NCBI GenBank assembly: GCA_003290465.1
Contig: CP030759.1
Coordinates: 186,001-250,000 of the forward strand
Origin: Candidatus Sumerlaea chitinivorans
Lineage (GTDB): Bacteria; Sumerlaeota; Sumerlaeia; Sumerlaeales; Sumerlaeaceae
Direction of reading: 5' to 3'
Length of the DNA: 64,000 bases
Each line of letters opens with the position of its first letter. Position 1 is the stretch's first letter. The notes under the pieces were generated by a model that ran no database searches, had not been told where the DNA came from, and saw nothing but the letters and a program-made list of their open reading frames with translations. The translations under genes were made by a program, and so were the position numbers. Below, piece by piece: positions 1 through 10,030 of the stretch.

Positions 1-2
1 AT

Positions 3-1040
3 GAGTGGCTCGATCTCATCGCTAAGGAGATCCAGTTGCTGGAGGTGATAGGGGACATCGCAAGAAGCAACCCCGTCGCTACAATCTACTTCGGCGGAGG
101 AACTCCAAGTTTGATCTCCGCCCACAAGATGCACCACTTTCTTCAATGGTTTCGCGAGCACTTCGCATGGGCCAGCGACATCGAAGTCACGGTGGAAATG
201 CAGCCGGGAACTGCGGACGAGCAAAAGATTGCGGAGTATGTTGCGGCAGGGGTCAATCGCTTCTCCATCGGCGCCCAAACATTCAATCCAGCGTTGCTTG
301 CCCGACTCGAACGTCGTCACACTGTTGAGCAAACGTTTGAGCTCATCCGCCTTGCCAAGAAATATGCCTCGACCTCCATTGACCTGATATGTGCGCTGCC
401 CGGGCAAACATTGGCCATGTGGCAACAAGAGCTGGAGACTCTGCTTTCATGGGAGGTGCCTCATGTTAGCGTCTACGAGCTCACCTTTTACCGCGGCACG
501 CGTCTGGGCGAAGCGTTTGAGCGGGGCGACGTCCGACAAAGTGAGGAGGACTTACGCATTGCGATCTTCGAAGCGACTGCCGAGAAGCTCACACGGGCGG
601 GATATGAGCACTACGAAATTTCAAATTTTGCTCAGCCGAGTAAAAGAAGTCGCCACAATGTGAACTATTGGCGGCTTGGCAACTACGTTGGTCTCGGAGC
701 CGGTGCCCACTCGTTCCTTTTTCCGCACCGCTATCTAAATCCTAATAATGTCACGGCCTATCGTGAGTCCATTGAGAAGGGGATTTTGCCGAGGGTGCTC
801 ACCGATCCACGCGACCGCGACGTCCTGCTCATGGAGAATCTTCAGATGGCTCTGCGGCTGCGCGAAGGAGTGTCGCGAACCGATTTTGAGCAACGCTTTG
901 GCGTGGATCCTGTTGAATGGCTGAAGCCGAAACTCGAAGTGCTCAGGGAAACTGGTTTCGCTGATTGGGATGAGACGCGTTGTTGGCTTACCTTTGCTGG
1001 ATGGCTGCGGTTTGATTCCATTCTGGGCTACCTTGCATAA
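3..1040 (+). CDS. hemW: HemW-like radical SAM protein, 5' end off the window
   Basis: The reading frame is open from the left edge (EWLDLIAKEIQLL...), so the start and the radical SAM CxxxCxxC cluster motif lie upstream and 345 residues are visible. It belongs to the HemN/HemW family: FGGGTPSL is the usual SAM-binding stretch after the cluster, and SIGAQTF, DLICALPGQT and YEISNFAQP are family blocks. HemW proteins are haem chaperones, often mis-annotated as oxygen-independent coproporphyrinogen oxidase. True HemN has a longer N-terminus, which cannot be checked here. It converges on the next gene with about 115 bp between. Confidence 0.88.
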   Translation, partial: EWLDLIAKEIQLLEVIGDIARSNPVATIYFGGGTPSLISAHKMHHFLQWFREHFAWASDIEVTVEMQPGTADEQKIAEYVAAGVNRFSIGAQTFNPALLARLERRHTVEQTFELIRLAKKYASTSIDLICALPGQTLAMWQQELETLLSWEVPHVSVYELTFYRGTRLGEAFERGDVRQSEEDLRIAIFEATAEKLTRAGYEHYEISNFAQPSKRSRHNVNYWRLGNYVGLGAGAHSFLFPHRYLNPNNVTAYRESIEKGILPRVLTDPRDRDVLLMENLQMALRLREGVSRTDFEQRFGVDPVEWLKPKLEVLRETGFADWDETRCWLTFAGWLRFDSILGYLA

Positions 1041-1155
1041 TGGAGCACTCGCGACGGAGAAATGGGCTGCCGCCGCTCAGGTCCTAACGCGACTCCTCAC
1101 GAGAAGCCGACGCGACAATAAAAAGATATCATGTTACAGTAGCACGGCGAAGTTG

Positions 1156-2529
1156 CTACGTTTTGCTACCAGCCGTCTGGGTGAGTCGTTCACGTGCGTA
1201 CTGCTTGAGCTCAGCCAATGCTTCTGGGGTGATTGCTCCTGAAGCCCACCAGTAAATGGAGTTGTTTTGGAGGAGGGGTTCGTCAGCAATTGGGAGCTCC
1301 GTCGCGCTCACGGCACGCTGCCATTCTTCTGTGCGTGGGATAGGCGAAAACTCTGCAAGTCGAGGTTCCCCGCCATGCTCGATCACAAAATCGATGGTGT
1401 CGCGGACTTCCTGAAGTGTTTGGCCTGGCACAGCGCACAAAATGTAAACACCGATTTGCTCGCGACGAAATCCAACTGCCAGCAAGTTGCGCATTGCTGT
1501 AACAAAGTGGTGTGGGCCGATACGCCTATTCCATTGTTTGAGTCGCTCGTGATTGGCCGTTTCCAAACTCACTCGAATGGTCTCGAAACCCATGCGCTTG
1601 AGTGCTTCCGCAACGGCGGGCGTGATCATGTGCGCAAACAGGCTATTCGGCGCATGGTAGCGAGCGCGTACTTTCCGACGTTCAAGCTCCTCAGCGATTT
1701 TCTCGAAGTGGGTCTCGTGATTCAGGAGCAAGGCATCGTCGTAGAAAGCGATGTCCTCGGCGCCAAGCTCGCGCACTAAAAACTCAATCTCATCGGCGAC
1801 ACGTTGGGGGGATTTCGCACGCCACTTTGGCACGAGTTGGCCACTGGCACAGTAGGTGCACCGGTACGGACATCCACGCGAGGTTTCCACCGCAGCAGCG
1901 GATGTAGAAGTCATCAGCTCCCACGCCGGAAAGGGAAGTGTGTCAAGGTTCTCGCAGGCCGACGCTGCCCCCAAGCGAGCACGCGCCGAAGCTTTGGTGC
2001 TCAGCTGCTGTGCAAGCTCGCGTATCGCAAGCTCTGCCTCGCCCCCAAAAACAAGATCCGCGCCGGAGTGGCATTGCGCATGCTCGGAACACAGCGTAGC
2101 ATAGGTTCCCCCCAATGCGATCGGAACTCCTGGAAAAACCTTGCGACACAGGGCAACGGTCTCGCGGACACCGGTGTACCAGTAAGTCATGCGTGATGTC
2201 ATGAGAATGACATCAGGCCTGCGGCGGCTTGCCAATTCCTCCTCCGCGATCTCTGGTGGTAGGCCGTAACGTTTGAAGCGTCGTGGTACCCATGCGATTG
2301 CTGCGGGTTTGGGAATCTCCTGAGCGTAGTACTTGCCCGTGTGGAAACGGCGCTCGCGTGGCGGCTTCGGAAGGCGCGGGTGGTGGCGATCGGTGAGGTC
2401 AAACAGTTCGACCTCCCATCCGGCATTGCGCAGCACAGCTCCGAGGCTCAATAACCCAAGCGGACAAGCCCAGAAGTCGTAGGCCGAAAAGTCATGAATC
2501 CACGGAACGATCAGTAAAGCGCGCCGCAT
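1156..2529 (-). CDS. B12-binding radical SAM protein
   Basis: 457 residues from the ATG at 2529 (MRRALLIVPW); 13 codons further upstream are possible but unlike the family. Residues 1-180 form a cobalamin-binding-like Rossmann region (PLGLLSLGAVLRNAGWEVELFD, then IALGGTYATL and FGGEAE). The radical SAM cluster is Cys220, Cys224 and Cys227 in GCPYRCTYC. Such enzymes methylate unactivated carbons or rearrange lipids and natural products; the substrate cannot be told from sequence. The N-terminal domain lacks a clear DxHxxG motif, so cobalamin may bind base-off without the lower His ligand. It stands alone: hemW converges on it and the amidotransferase lies 144 bp upstream on the same strand. 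Confidence 0.85.
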   Translation of the reverse strand: MRRALLIVPWIHDFSAYDFWACPLGLLSLGAVLRNAGWEVELFDLTDRHHPRLPKPPRERRFHTGKYYAQEIPKPAAIAWVPRRFKRYGLPPEIAEEELASRRRPDVILMTSRMTYWYTGVRETVALCRKVFPGVPIALGGTYATLCSEHAQCHSGADLVFGGEAELAIRELAQQLSTKASARARLGAASACENLDTLPFPAWELMTSTSAAAVETSRGCPYRCTYCASGQLVPKWRAKSPQRVADEIEFLVRELGAEDIAFYDDALLLNHETHFEKIAEELERRKVRARYHAPNSLFAHMITPAVAEALKRMGFETIRVSLETANHERLKQWNRRIGPHHFVTAMRNLLAVGFRREQIGVYILCAVPGQTLQEVRDTIDFVIEHGGEPRLAEFSPIPRTEEWQRAVSATELPIADEPLLQNNSIYWWASGAITPEALAELKQYARERLTQTAGSKT

Positions 2530-2673
2530 TGTGCCTATAGAAATCGCAGATCGAAGGCATGCATTCAATCGCGGCTCGCATGAGCGCCGTAAGCTTCCGA
2601 AAGATGAGGTGATTGAGCCCGCGATGACTTTCTCTCGGGTGCTTAGAGTTCCCCTCTTAGGGGCAAAGGCTGG

Positions 2674-3393
2674 TCAAAGGTGGGGAACAGAAATTTGCAC
2701 CGTCTCCCCAAGCTCGAGCGCGCGCGGTTTTCCATAGAGCTGGTCGGGTAGGGGCTCGGTGCTTACAACCGTGCACCCCGAGGACTCCTGCACGTAAAGT
2801 GTGTGATACTCCATGTTTTCGGGCAGGACCGCGCCGCGATGCGCGATCAGCGATTCTCCATCGCTCAGCAGGCAATTCAAAGAGCTTGGTTGAGCTTCAG
2901 CGCTGACGATGGCTTGCGCTGCGCGCTTTACAGCCTCTTGCAAGGAGGTCGTTTCCTTGAGGCTTTCGACCACGAGCGCAAAATAGCGTTCTGAATCAAT
3001 CGCATCGGCAGGTGCCGCGAAAGGAATGCGTTCTGGAATCTTCACTGTGCCGTTGTGGCAGAAAATGAGAGCAGATTCCTTCGCATCGGCGTGTCTCGGG
3101 TCAGGGAGGACAAAAGGATGCACTTTGGTGAGATTGATTGGAGTATTCGGCGATGCCTTACGGGCATGGATGATTCCGATGTTTGAGCAAAGCTCACCCA
3201 GCGCATCAAAGGGGGCTTCCCAAATCGGCAACGCTTGGCGCACCCACAACCAGTGCCCTTCAATCCGGAGAGCCATTCCCCACCCATCGCCGTGGGGACA
3301 CTCACGCCCTTCCCGTGCCTGGAGCGCTAATGCTTTCAGGAACGGAGCAACGGGGATTGCTGTCTTGGACACAAATCCGACCATCCGACACAT
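2674..3393 (-). CDS. class II glutamine amidotransferase (YafJ-like)
   Basis: 239 residues. I chose the ATG at 3393 because it puts Cys2 (MCRMVGF) at the N-terminus after Met removal; class II (Ntn) glutamine amidotransferases use an N-terminal Cys. A longer reading to 3471 would bury it. HGDGWGMA, ARKASP and FCHNGTV are the family's glutamine-binding and catalytic blocks. It is close in length to the roughly 255-residue stand-alone GATase_4 proteins such as YafJ. The acceptor of the ammonia is unknown, and no synthetase domain or partner gene is adjacent. Confidence 0.87.
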   Translation of the reverse strand: MCRMVGFVSKTAIPVAPFLKALALQAREGRECPHGDGWGMALRIEGHWLWVRQALPIWEAPFDALGELCSNIGIIHARKASPNTPINLTKVHPFVLPDPRHADAKESALIFCHNGTVKIPERIPFAAPADAIDSERYFALVVESLKETTSLQEAVKRAAQAIVSAEAQPSSLNCLLSDGESLIAHRGAVLPENMEYHTLYVQESSGCTVVSTEPLPDQLYGKPRALELGETVQISVPHL

Positions 3394-3866
3394 GAGTCTT
3401 GCGTGCCTTTCTCTGATTTTATGAAGCAAAAGTAGCTGCTTCGCGCTTCCGGCATTCCACAAATGCCTCACTCTGAGATGAACTGGGGCACTCCGCCTAG
3501 GGCTCGGCGCAAGTCCCTCCCACCTCGAAAATGTGGTAGAACAACAAATTCAGTAGGAACGCGTGACTGGTGCATGAGCGCACGTATGGCCAAGGCCAAC
3601 CACCTCTCGAACGAATCTGGATTCCAGTGTGCGTCCTGCGTGCCAGATGGGGTTTTGCTGCTGGCCGTCTTATGGCAAACGACGTCACATGCAAAGCATG
3701 TCTTGCGCTATGCAACAGCTTTGCCCCGTGGTGCGAGCCAGTCTGACGTGCCTTACTCCGGCATCTGAGAGGTCCCTTCATTGGTGCCCCTAACTTCCCT
3801 TCGATTCTCTCCAGAATACGCCCGACTTCGTTCGAAGATTGATTCTTTGGAAATCACGCAATGTAA
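3394..3866. other. 473-bp divergent intergenic region
   Basis: Lies between the start of the amidotransferase (leftward) and the start of the parvulin gene (rightward), so it should hold both promoters. Short open frames run through it, but none has a recognisable domain or a good ribosome binding site. A small inverted repeat (CTTCG-TT-CGAAG, near 3830) sits about 35 bp before the parvulin gene. I see no convincing promoter or terminator. Confidence 0.4.
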
Positions 3867-6536
3867 ATGAACTCGCAGTGGTGCGCTGAAAGCGAAAGTT
3901 TTTCAAAAAAGAGGAGTTCCGACTTGCCAGCCAAAGAGAACGATTACGTACGCACTCTGCTGATTGCGGCTGGGGTCCTCGCTTGTCTAATGTTGCTACT
4001 CGTGTTGGCAAGCCCTCCTCGTGCGCGCTACGTTTCGGAGCCTCCACTGCCAAAGCTTGTGACTCATGTTCAGCCCACGCCAACCCGAGCGGTTCAACAG
4101 GCGCGTCTTTCCAGTCATGAAGCTGACGCCGAGCCAAATGGCGGGCTCTCCGAGTCATCAAGCGGAGATGCCGCCGGAGAGCAAATCCATCGGCAGGCGA
4201 ATCGCGTCTCGTCGCTCGAGCAGCAGGGGCACGCAGTGGTCGCGGAATTGGCACAGCCTCAGGCGTCCGCTCCGCCGCCGGCCGTGGATCTTCCAGTGAT
4301 GACGCCGACGCCGAGCGCTGCGGCTTCTCTCCCTAATGCGGGATCAAGTGTGCCGACGAACTCATTTGAAGAGTGGCGAGCGGCGCTTCGCTCGATAAGG
4401 GGCGGGAGCAGTCCCACTGCTCAGCCCACCGCTTCTGCTCCGACCGGTAGTGCTCCCCCGATTGCGGTGCCAAAGGGATTCTCCCAAGGCGCAGCACCTA
4501 CTCCATCACCCACGCCCAACGTCTGGCAACGAGCCCGGAATATCCCATCAAATCTGATTCAAACTCCCTATCCAATTCAGTCGAATTATACGGGTGGGGT
4601 GGGGACCGACGCCGGCCTGCCGCCGACAGATGCTGGCTCGGTCAAGTTTTGGAATTCGCCGCTCAACACGTTGAGCCGTCCGGCAACGGCTGGCGGAGCT
4701 TTCCCGTACACAAACGCTCCCAACGAAACCCCGCCGCCAGTGGCTTCAGGAGGCGCTGGCTTGCAGGAGACGCCGGGCTTCAACGTCTCAAGCGTAGCCC
4801 CATCACCTCAGCCGACATCTACCGGTGTGCGCGACCGAGATGAGGGCAAGCAGGGGGTAGACAGTGTTAGTCAGCCCACACCCGCGCAGCATGCGCCGAC
4901 CCCTGCGCCGACTCCAGAACTCGAAGTCTCTGCTGAAAAGGTGACCCGACTACGCTCCGCGGAGCCGACTCCCAAGGCGATTGTAGCTGAAACACCGCGG
5001 GTGGTTGCTGCCGCAGTATCGCCCCAGATACTGCCTGCAAAACTTGCGGATGCGAGCATTGAGATCGCCCGCCGAGATGATGGGGCGACAACCACCGAGT
5101 TCACCGTGCGAAAAGGCCGCGCCCAGGTCACCTTTTCAAATGTCCCCGCTGCCCTTGTGCGAGCGGAGGCTCCCACATCAATTGCCGCAGGCCAGGGCAC
5201 CTCTGCGCTGGCAAATGAGGCCAGTGCCACGCGGCCGTCTTCTGGCACACAGTCCGAGGCGGCGCCGGAAGCTACAAAACAAACTTCACCGGAGACGGCG
5301 GGAGAGACGAGGGTCGAGCGCGGCGTGGAGCGGCTTGCCCAAGCCACCCCTCGGTCACCCCTTGAGCGGCGCCTATTTAGCCGAGCTCTTGCTGCCAGTG
5401 TCGGCGACACGGTGCTGACTGCCGAGGACATCCAGCGGCGGATTCATGCGATGGAGATTCTTCGAGGGGTGAATTTGAACGAGGATCAACGCCTCGAAGC
5501 GGAAGGAATGATCATTCAGCAGTGGGTAGAGAAGACTGCCATTGCCGCGGAAGCTCAGCGCCAAGGGCTCACTGTCACCGACGAGGAAGTCCAAGAACGA
5601 TTGGAGAAGGTAAAAGCGCGGCTCGGCCAAAACTGGCCAGAGGCCATGCGGCAAGCGGGGTTTACCGAAGCTGAGATCGAGGAAGAAACGCGCAAGACCC
5701 TTCTCATGGAAAAGTTCATTGAGACCGCCTTTGCGCAATTGTTCCCGGAGCAGGAAATCCGAAAAGTCTACGAATCGAATCCGGAACGTTTTCAGCCTTC
5801 GCGGCGGCTTCACGTATATGAGATCTTCAAACGCAAGCAAGGCGCACCGAATGGTTTGATCGAGCGCCAGATGCAGGAGATTCGGCGCAGGCTTCTTGCT
5901 GGGGAAGATTTTAGTGAGATTGCGCGCAAAGAAAGTGAATCCCCAACGAGAGACAAAGGCGGGGATCTTGGATGGATTGATAGCTCCTCTCCCATCGCCC
6001 CGCGCCAAGCGGCTGCATTGGCGGAGGTGCAGGTTGGGCAAATTACTGAGGTGATTGAGCTCACCGACGGATATCAGATTCTGAAATTGGCAGAAGTTCA
6101 GGAGCCACGCCCCGGTTATGAGGGGGCACGAGAACTCGTTGTTGCCCAGCTCAAAGACTACGTCATCGGGCTGGCCTATGAGACGGCTCTGCGACACTTC
6201 ACGGTGAAAGTGCGCAACAAAGAGCAGCGGCCACGCCCCAATGTTCAGGAGTTGCAGTTGCAGGGGGCGAAACAACCACCTACTCAAGCTCCGAAGCAGC
6301 GTGACGAAGGTCCCAAAGCGGCTGCAGACAAGAAGGTGACGAATCCTACAGCTGTAACCAGTCCCGAACGCGGAGCGTCTGCAACTTCCGGTCGGGGGGA
6401 GGGTCAAGAGGTTCGACCCGCAGCACCAAGTGGCCAAGCTGCGACCAAGCCAACGCCGCAGGCAGGGGGCGAACAAAGCAAGAGTTCGAACCCATTTTCA
6501 AAAATCTTTCGTAGGTCATCCAAACAACCGCAATGA
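3867..6536 (+). CDS. membrane-anchored SurA-like parvulin with long Pro/Thr/Ala-rich linker
   Basis: 889 residues. A short basic N-terminus is followed by one membrane helix (about residues 30-48). Then come about 450 residues rich in Pro, Thr, Ser, Ala and Gln (many PTP/APTP repeats) that should be disordered in the periplasm. A SurA-N-like helical chaperone region (about 508-635) precedes a rotamase domain (about 645-740, with ARKESESPTRDKGGDLGW and VGQITEVIEL). A second Pro/Lys-rich tail ends the protein. It is therefore a periplasmic peptidyl-prolyl isomerase/chaperone tethered to the inner membrane. The linker is far longer than in PpiD or PrsA. Its stop overlaps the start of the next gene (ATGA), so the two are translationally coupled. 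Confidence 0.85.
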   Translation: MNSQWCAESESFSKKRSSDLPAKENDYVRTLLIAAGVLACLMLLLVLASPPRARYVSEPPLPKLVTHVQPTPTRAVQQARLSSHEADAEPNGGLSESSSGDAAGEQIHRQANRVSSLEQQGHAVVAELAQPQASAPPPAVDLPVMTPTPSAAASLPNAGSSVPTNSFEEWRAALRSIRGGSSPTAQPTASAPTGSAPPIAVPKGFSQGAAPTPSPTPNVWQRARNIPSNLIQTPYPIQSNYTGGVGTDAGLPPTDAGSVKFWNSPLNTLSRPATAGGAFPYTNAPNETPPPVASGGAGLQETPGFNVSSVAPSPQPTSTGVRDRDEGKQGVDSVSQPTPAQHAPTPAPTPELEVSAEKVTRLRSAEPTPKAIVAETPRVVAAAVSPQILPAKLADASIEIARRDDGATTTEFTVRKGRAQVTFSNVPAALVRAEAPTSIAAGQGTSALANEASATRPSSGTQSEAAPEATKQTSPETAGETRVERGVERLAQATPRSPLERRLFSRALAASVGDTVLTAEDIQRRIHAMEILRGVNLNEDQRLEAEGMIIQQWVEKTAIAAEAQRQGLTVTDEEVQERLEKVKARLGQNWPEAMRQAGFTEAEIEEETRKTLLMEKFIETAFAQLFPEQEIRKVYESNPERFQPSRRLHVYEIFKRKQGAPNGLIERQMQEIRRRLLAGEDFSEIARKESESPTRDKGGDLGWIDSSSPIAPRQAAALAEVQVGQITEVIELTDGYQILKLAEVQEPRPGYEGARELVVAQLKDYVIGLAYETALRHFTVKVRNKEQRPRPNVQELQLQGAKQPPTQAPKQRDEGPKAAADKKVTNPTAVTSPERGASATSGRGEGQEVRPAAPSGQAATKPTPQAGGEQSKSSNPFSKIFRRSSKQPQ

Positions 6537-8494
6537 GCCAAACACCCAGTCCTCTGCGAATATCCAATAAAAAGCAAAGGCGACGGAATAAGCGTCGGAA
6601 CCCAACTCAAAACTTGTCGCCGCACGCTGCTGCGCCCTCTCATCCCAGTCTGCGAGAAAGGGTTGGGCTTACGTGGAACCCCTTGATCCAACCCACGGAG
6701 GCCGTTCCGGTCTCGTGGTTCTGGAAGGTGCTCTTCTTTGCTCTGCCGGTCTACTACTTCGTGGCGTTTGCCCGCTATGGTTTCACGGAGCGCGACGACG
6801 GATTCGTTTTAGCCCTCTCTTGGCGTGTGCTTTTGGGAGAAGTTCCCCATCGGGATTTCATCTACGTGCGTCCCCCCATGCCCGCGTATTTTCATGCGCT
6901 GATCCTGGCGTTGCTGCCGCGATCGATAGAAATTATCGGGGACAGATTCCTGAATTACGTGATCATGGCGGCGGCAAACTATTTCTTTTTCGCGGGTCTG
7001 AGCCGGTGGGTGCCGCTCCAACGTTTTCACCTCAACGTCTGGGTCATGTCTGCCATCGGGTTTATTTACTCCATGCACAATTTCCCACCCATGGCATGGA
7101 CGACGACGGACGGTATTTTCTTCTGTGCGCTGGCCTTCTACCTTCTCACGCGCGGTCCAGAGCCCCGTTGGCTTTTCTTCTCCATGTTGGCGGTGATTGC
7201 TGGATTGCTGTGTAAGCAATCATTTGTGCTAATGCCGCCACTTGCGGTGTTGCTCATTTGGCAGCTTTACGGGTGGCGCCGGGCCGCCGCCGCGGTTGGC
7301 TATGCTGCTGCGATCTCGTTGGTGTTGGCGGCGTACGCGCACAGCATTGGCATGCTGAAACCCTTCTTGGCCCAAACCACGAACACCGTGGGGCGTGGCA
7401 ACGTGTTTGTTTATGCAGGTCTTTTCCCTTACTTTGAGCGTGCGCAGTACTTCTATCCTCTCGTCGGGTTCCTTGTCTTGCGATTCTTGGTAATTCGCCG
7501 GCCCAAGTGGGGAACGCCGCTCTACGGTGTGTTCACCGTTCTTGTGGGCTGTTGGCTCTTCTGGGAAACCATCATGAACTTCACCCCCCTCACCGATGCA
7601 ATCCACCGCTTCAAAGTTGTGTGGGCTGAGACATTCGCAAAGCAAGACGCTTCAGTGTGGCGGGCCGTGCGAGAAGCTTGGGCTGCAGCCAACACGACGC
7701 TGACGAGCTCGGGGGTTTGGACCGACGGCCATTGGTATAATATCCCCTATCACGCTGTTCGAAGTCTGGTCTGGGTGGGAGGCATTTTTACGCTGCTGAT
7801 GTGGGAGCCGCGGCGCGCGCCAGCTTCCCTCCTCCCCATTTATGGGATTGCGCTGGCATGGTCGTGTTCAGCGACGAACGGTTACCCCACGCCAGCTCTC
7901 TATTCGGGGCCCCTCGCCTTTGCGGTTTTCCAAGCCGGCGCGAATGTGTTGGAACGTCGGTGGGGTAAAATTGCGATGCACGCGATGCTGTGGGGAGGCC
8001 TTCTCACTTATAGCTTCGCCAATTGTTTCCCGTATCAATCTGCACCCATTTGGATGTGCAAGAAGCCTATGGGACAGCTCTTCCCCAAAGCATCCTTTAT
8101 CTATGCGGATGACAAAGAGTACGACGTTTATCGAGAGCTCAAAGAGTTGGTGGCCCAATATGGAACCAACTTCAAAACCCTGCCAAATGTTCCGTTGTCG
8201 AACTACCTGACGGACACACGTTCGCCTTGTTTGCTCGATTGGGTCTCGGATTACGAGCTGCCCGGGGTCGAGTGGCAGCCTGTGGCACAACACCTGGACC
8301 GAAGCGGCGCGGTCGTCTTCTTGCGAAAGAACCTTATGGAGGCAGAGCTCTTGCCCTACTTCCAGTTTGGAGGAATGAATTCGACTGTGACCTATTACGT
8401 CACCAAGACATGGAAGCGCGTGGAATCGCGCACTCACTTCGACGTCTATGTAAAGGATGACCAATCCACGGTTTCGGTGGAACAGAAAAAGTAA
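6533..8494 (+). CDS. GT39/ArnT-like polytopic glycosyltransferase
   Basis: 653 residues. A basic cytoplasmic N-terminus (KKQRRRNKRRNP) is followed by about ten hydrophobic helices. FTERDDGFVLALSWRVLLGEVPHRDF is the first-loop pattern of the PMT/ArnT GT-C fold, where an acidic pair binds the polyprenyl-phosphate sugar and metal. It would act in the inner membrane, moving a sugar from a polyprenyl carrier to lipid or protein on the periplasmic side; donor and acceptor are unknown. Coupled to the parvulin by a 4-bp ATGA overlap, which may hint at a shared protein client. Its stop codon directly abuts the CCA end of tRNA-Gln on the other strand. Confidence 0.75.
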   Translation: MSQTPSPLRISNKKQRRRNKRRNPTQNLSPHAAAPSHPSLRERVGLTWNPLIQPTEAVPVSWFWKVLFFALPVYYFVAFARYGFTERDDGFVLALSWRVLLGEVPHRDFIYVRPPMPAYFHALILALLPRSIEIIGDRFLNYVIMAAANYFFFAGLSRWVPLQRFHLNVWVMSAIGFIYSMHNFPPMAWTTTDGIFFCALAFYLLTRGPEPRWLFFSMLAVIAGLLCKQSFVLMPPLAVLLIWQLYGWRRAAAAVGYAAAISLVLAAYAHSIGMLKPFLAQTTNTVGRGNVFVYAGLFPYFERAQYFYPLVGFLVLRFLVIRRPKWGTPLYGVFTVLVGCWLFWETIMNFTPLTDAIHRFKVVWAETFAKQDASVWRAVREAWAAANTTLTSSGVWTDGHWYNIPYHAVRSLVWVGGIFTLLMWEPRRAPASLLPIYGIALAWSCSATNGYPTPALYSGPLAFAVFQAGANVLERRWGKIAMHAMLWGGLLTYSFANCFPYQSAPIWMCKKPMGQLFPKASFIYADDKEYDVYRELKELVAQYGTNFKTLPNVPLSNYLTDTRSPCLLDWVSDYELPGVEWQPVAQHLDRSGAVVFLRKNLMEAELLPYFQFGGMNSTVTYYVTKTWKRVESRTHFDVYVKDDQSTVSVEQKK

Positions 8495-8570
8495 TGGCTG
8501 GGGAGGAAGGATTCGAACCTTCGAATGCGGGTTCCAAAGACCCGTGCCTTAGCCACTTGGCGACTCCCCA
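8495..8570 (-). tRNA. tRNA-Gln (UUG)
   Basis: 76 nt including an encoded CCA. The acceptor stem TGGGGAG pairs with CTCCCCA. The anticodon stem CGGGT/ACCCG encloses the loop CTTTGGA, giving anticodon TTG. The T-arm contains GGTTCGAATCC. It is antisense-convergent with the preceding glycosyltransferase gene, and its CCA end touches that gene's stop codon. Confidence 0.97.
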
Positions 8571-8584
8571 GCGTCTTACCGTGA

Positions 8585-8602
8585 ATTGTGATACATTCGA
8601 GC

Positions 8603-8613
<11 letters not shown>
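8585..8613 (-). promoter_or_regulatory. candidate sigma-70 promoter for tRNA-Gln
   Basis: Reading leftward, TTGTCC (8613-8608) and CACAAT (8590-8585) are separated by 17 bp, each matching four of six consensus bases. The predicted start falls about 8 bp before the mature tRNA. It overlaps the metY leader on the other strand. Confidence 0.35.
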
Positions 8614-10028
<1,415 letters not shown>

Positions 10029-10030
10029 CG

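Noticed and set aside
3640-3655. second -24/-12-like sequence (leftward TGGCACG-N4-ACGCA)
   Set aside because: GG/GC register is right but the -12 half is poor, and it lies about 250 bp from the gene start; likely chance.
3463-3768. 101-codon frame in the intergenic region before the parvulin gene
   Set aside because: Irregular composition, no domain, and it overlaps the amidotransferase promoter region.
5373-6476. 367-codon open frame antisense to the parvulin
   Set aside because: Inside the parvulin's conserved domain on the other strand; no similarity to anything.
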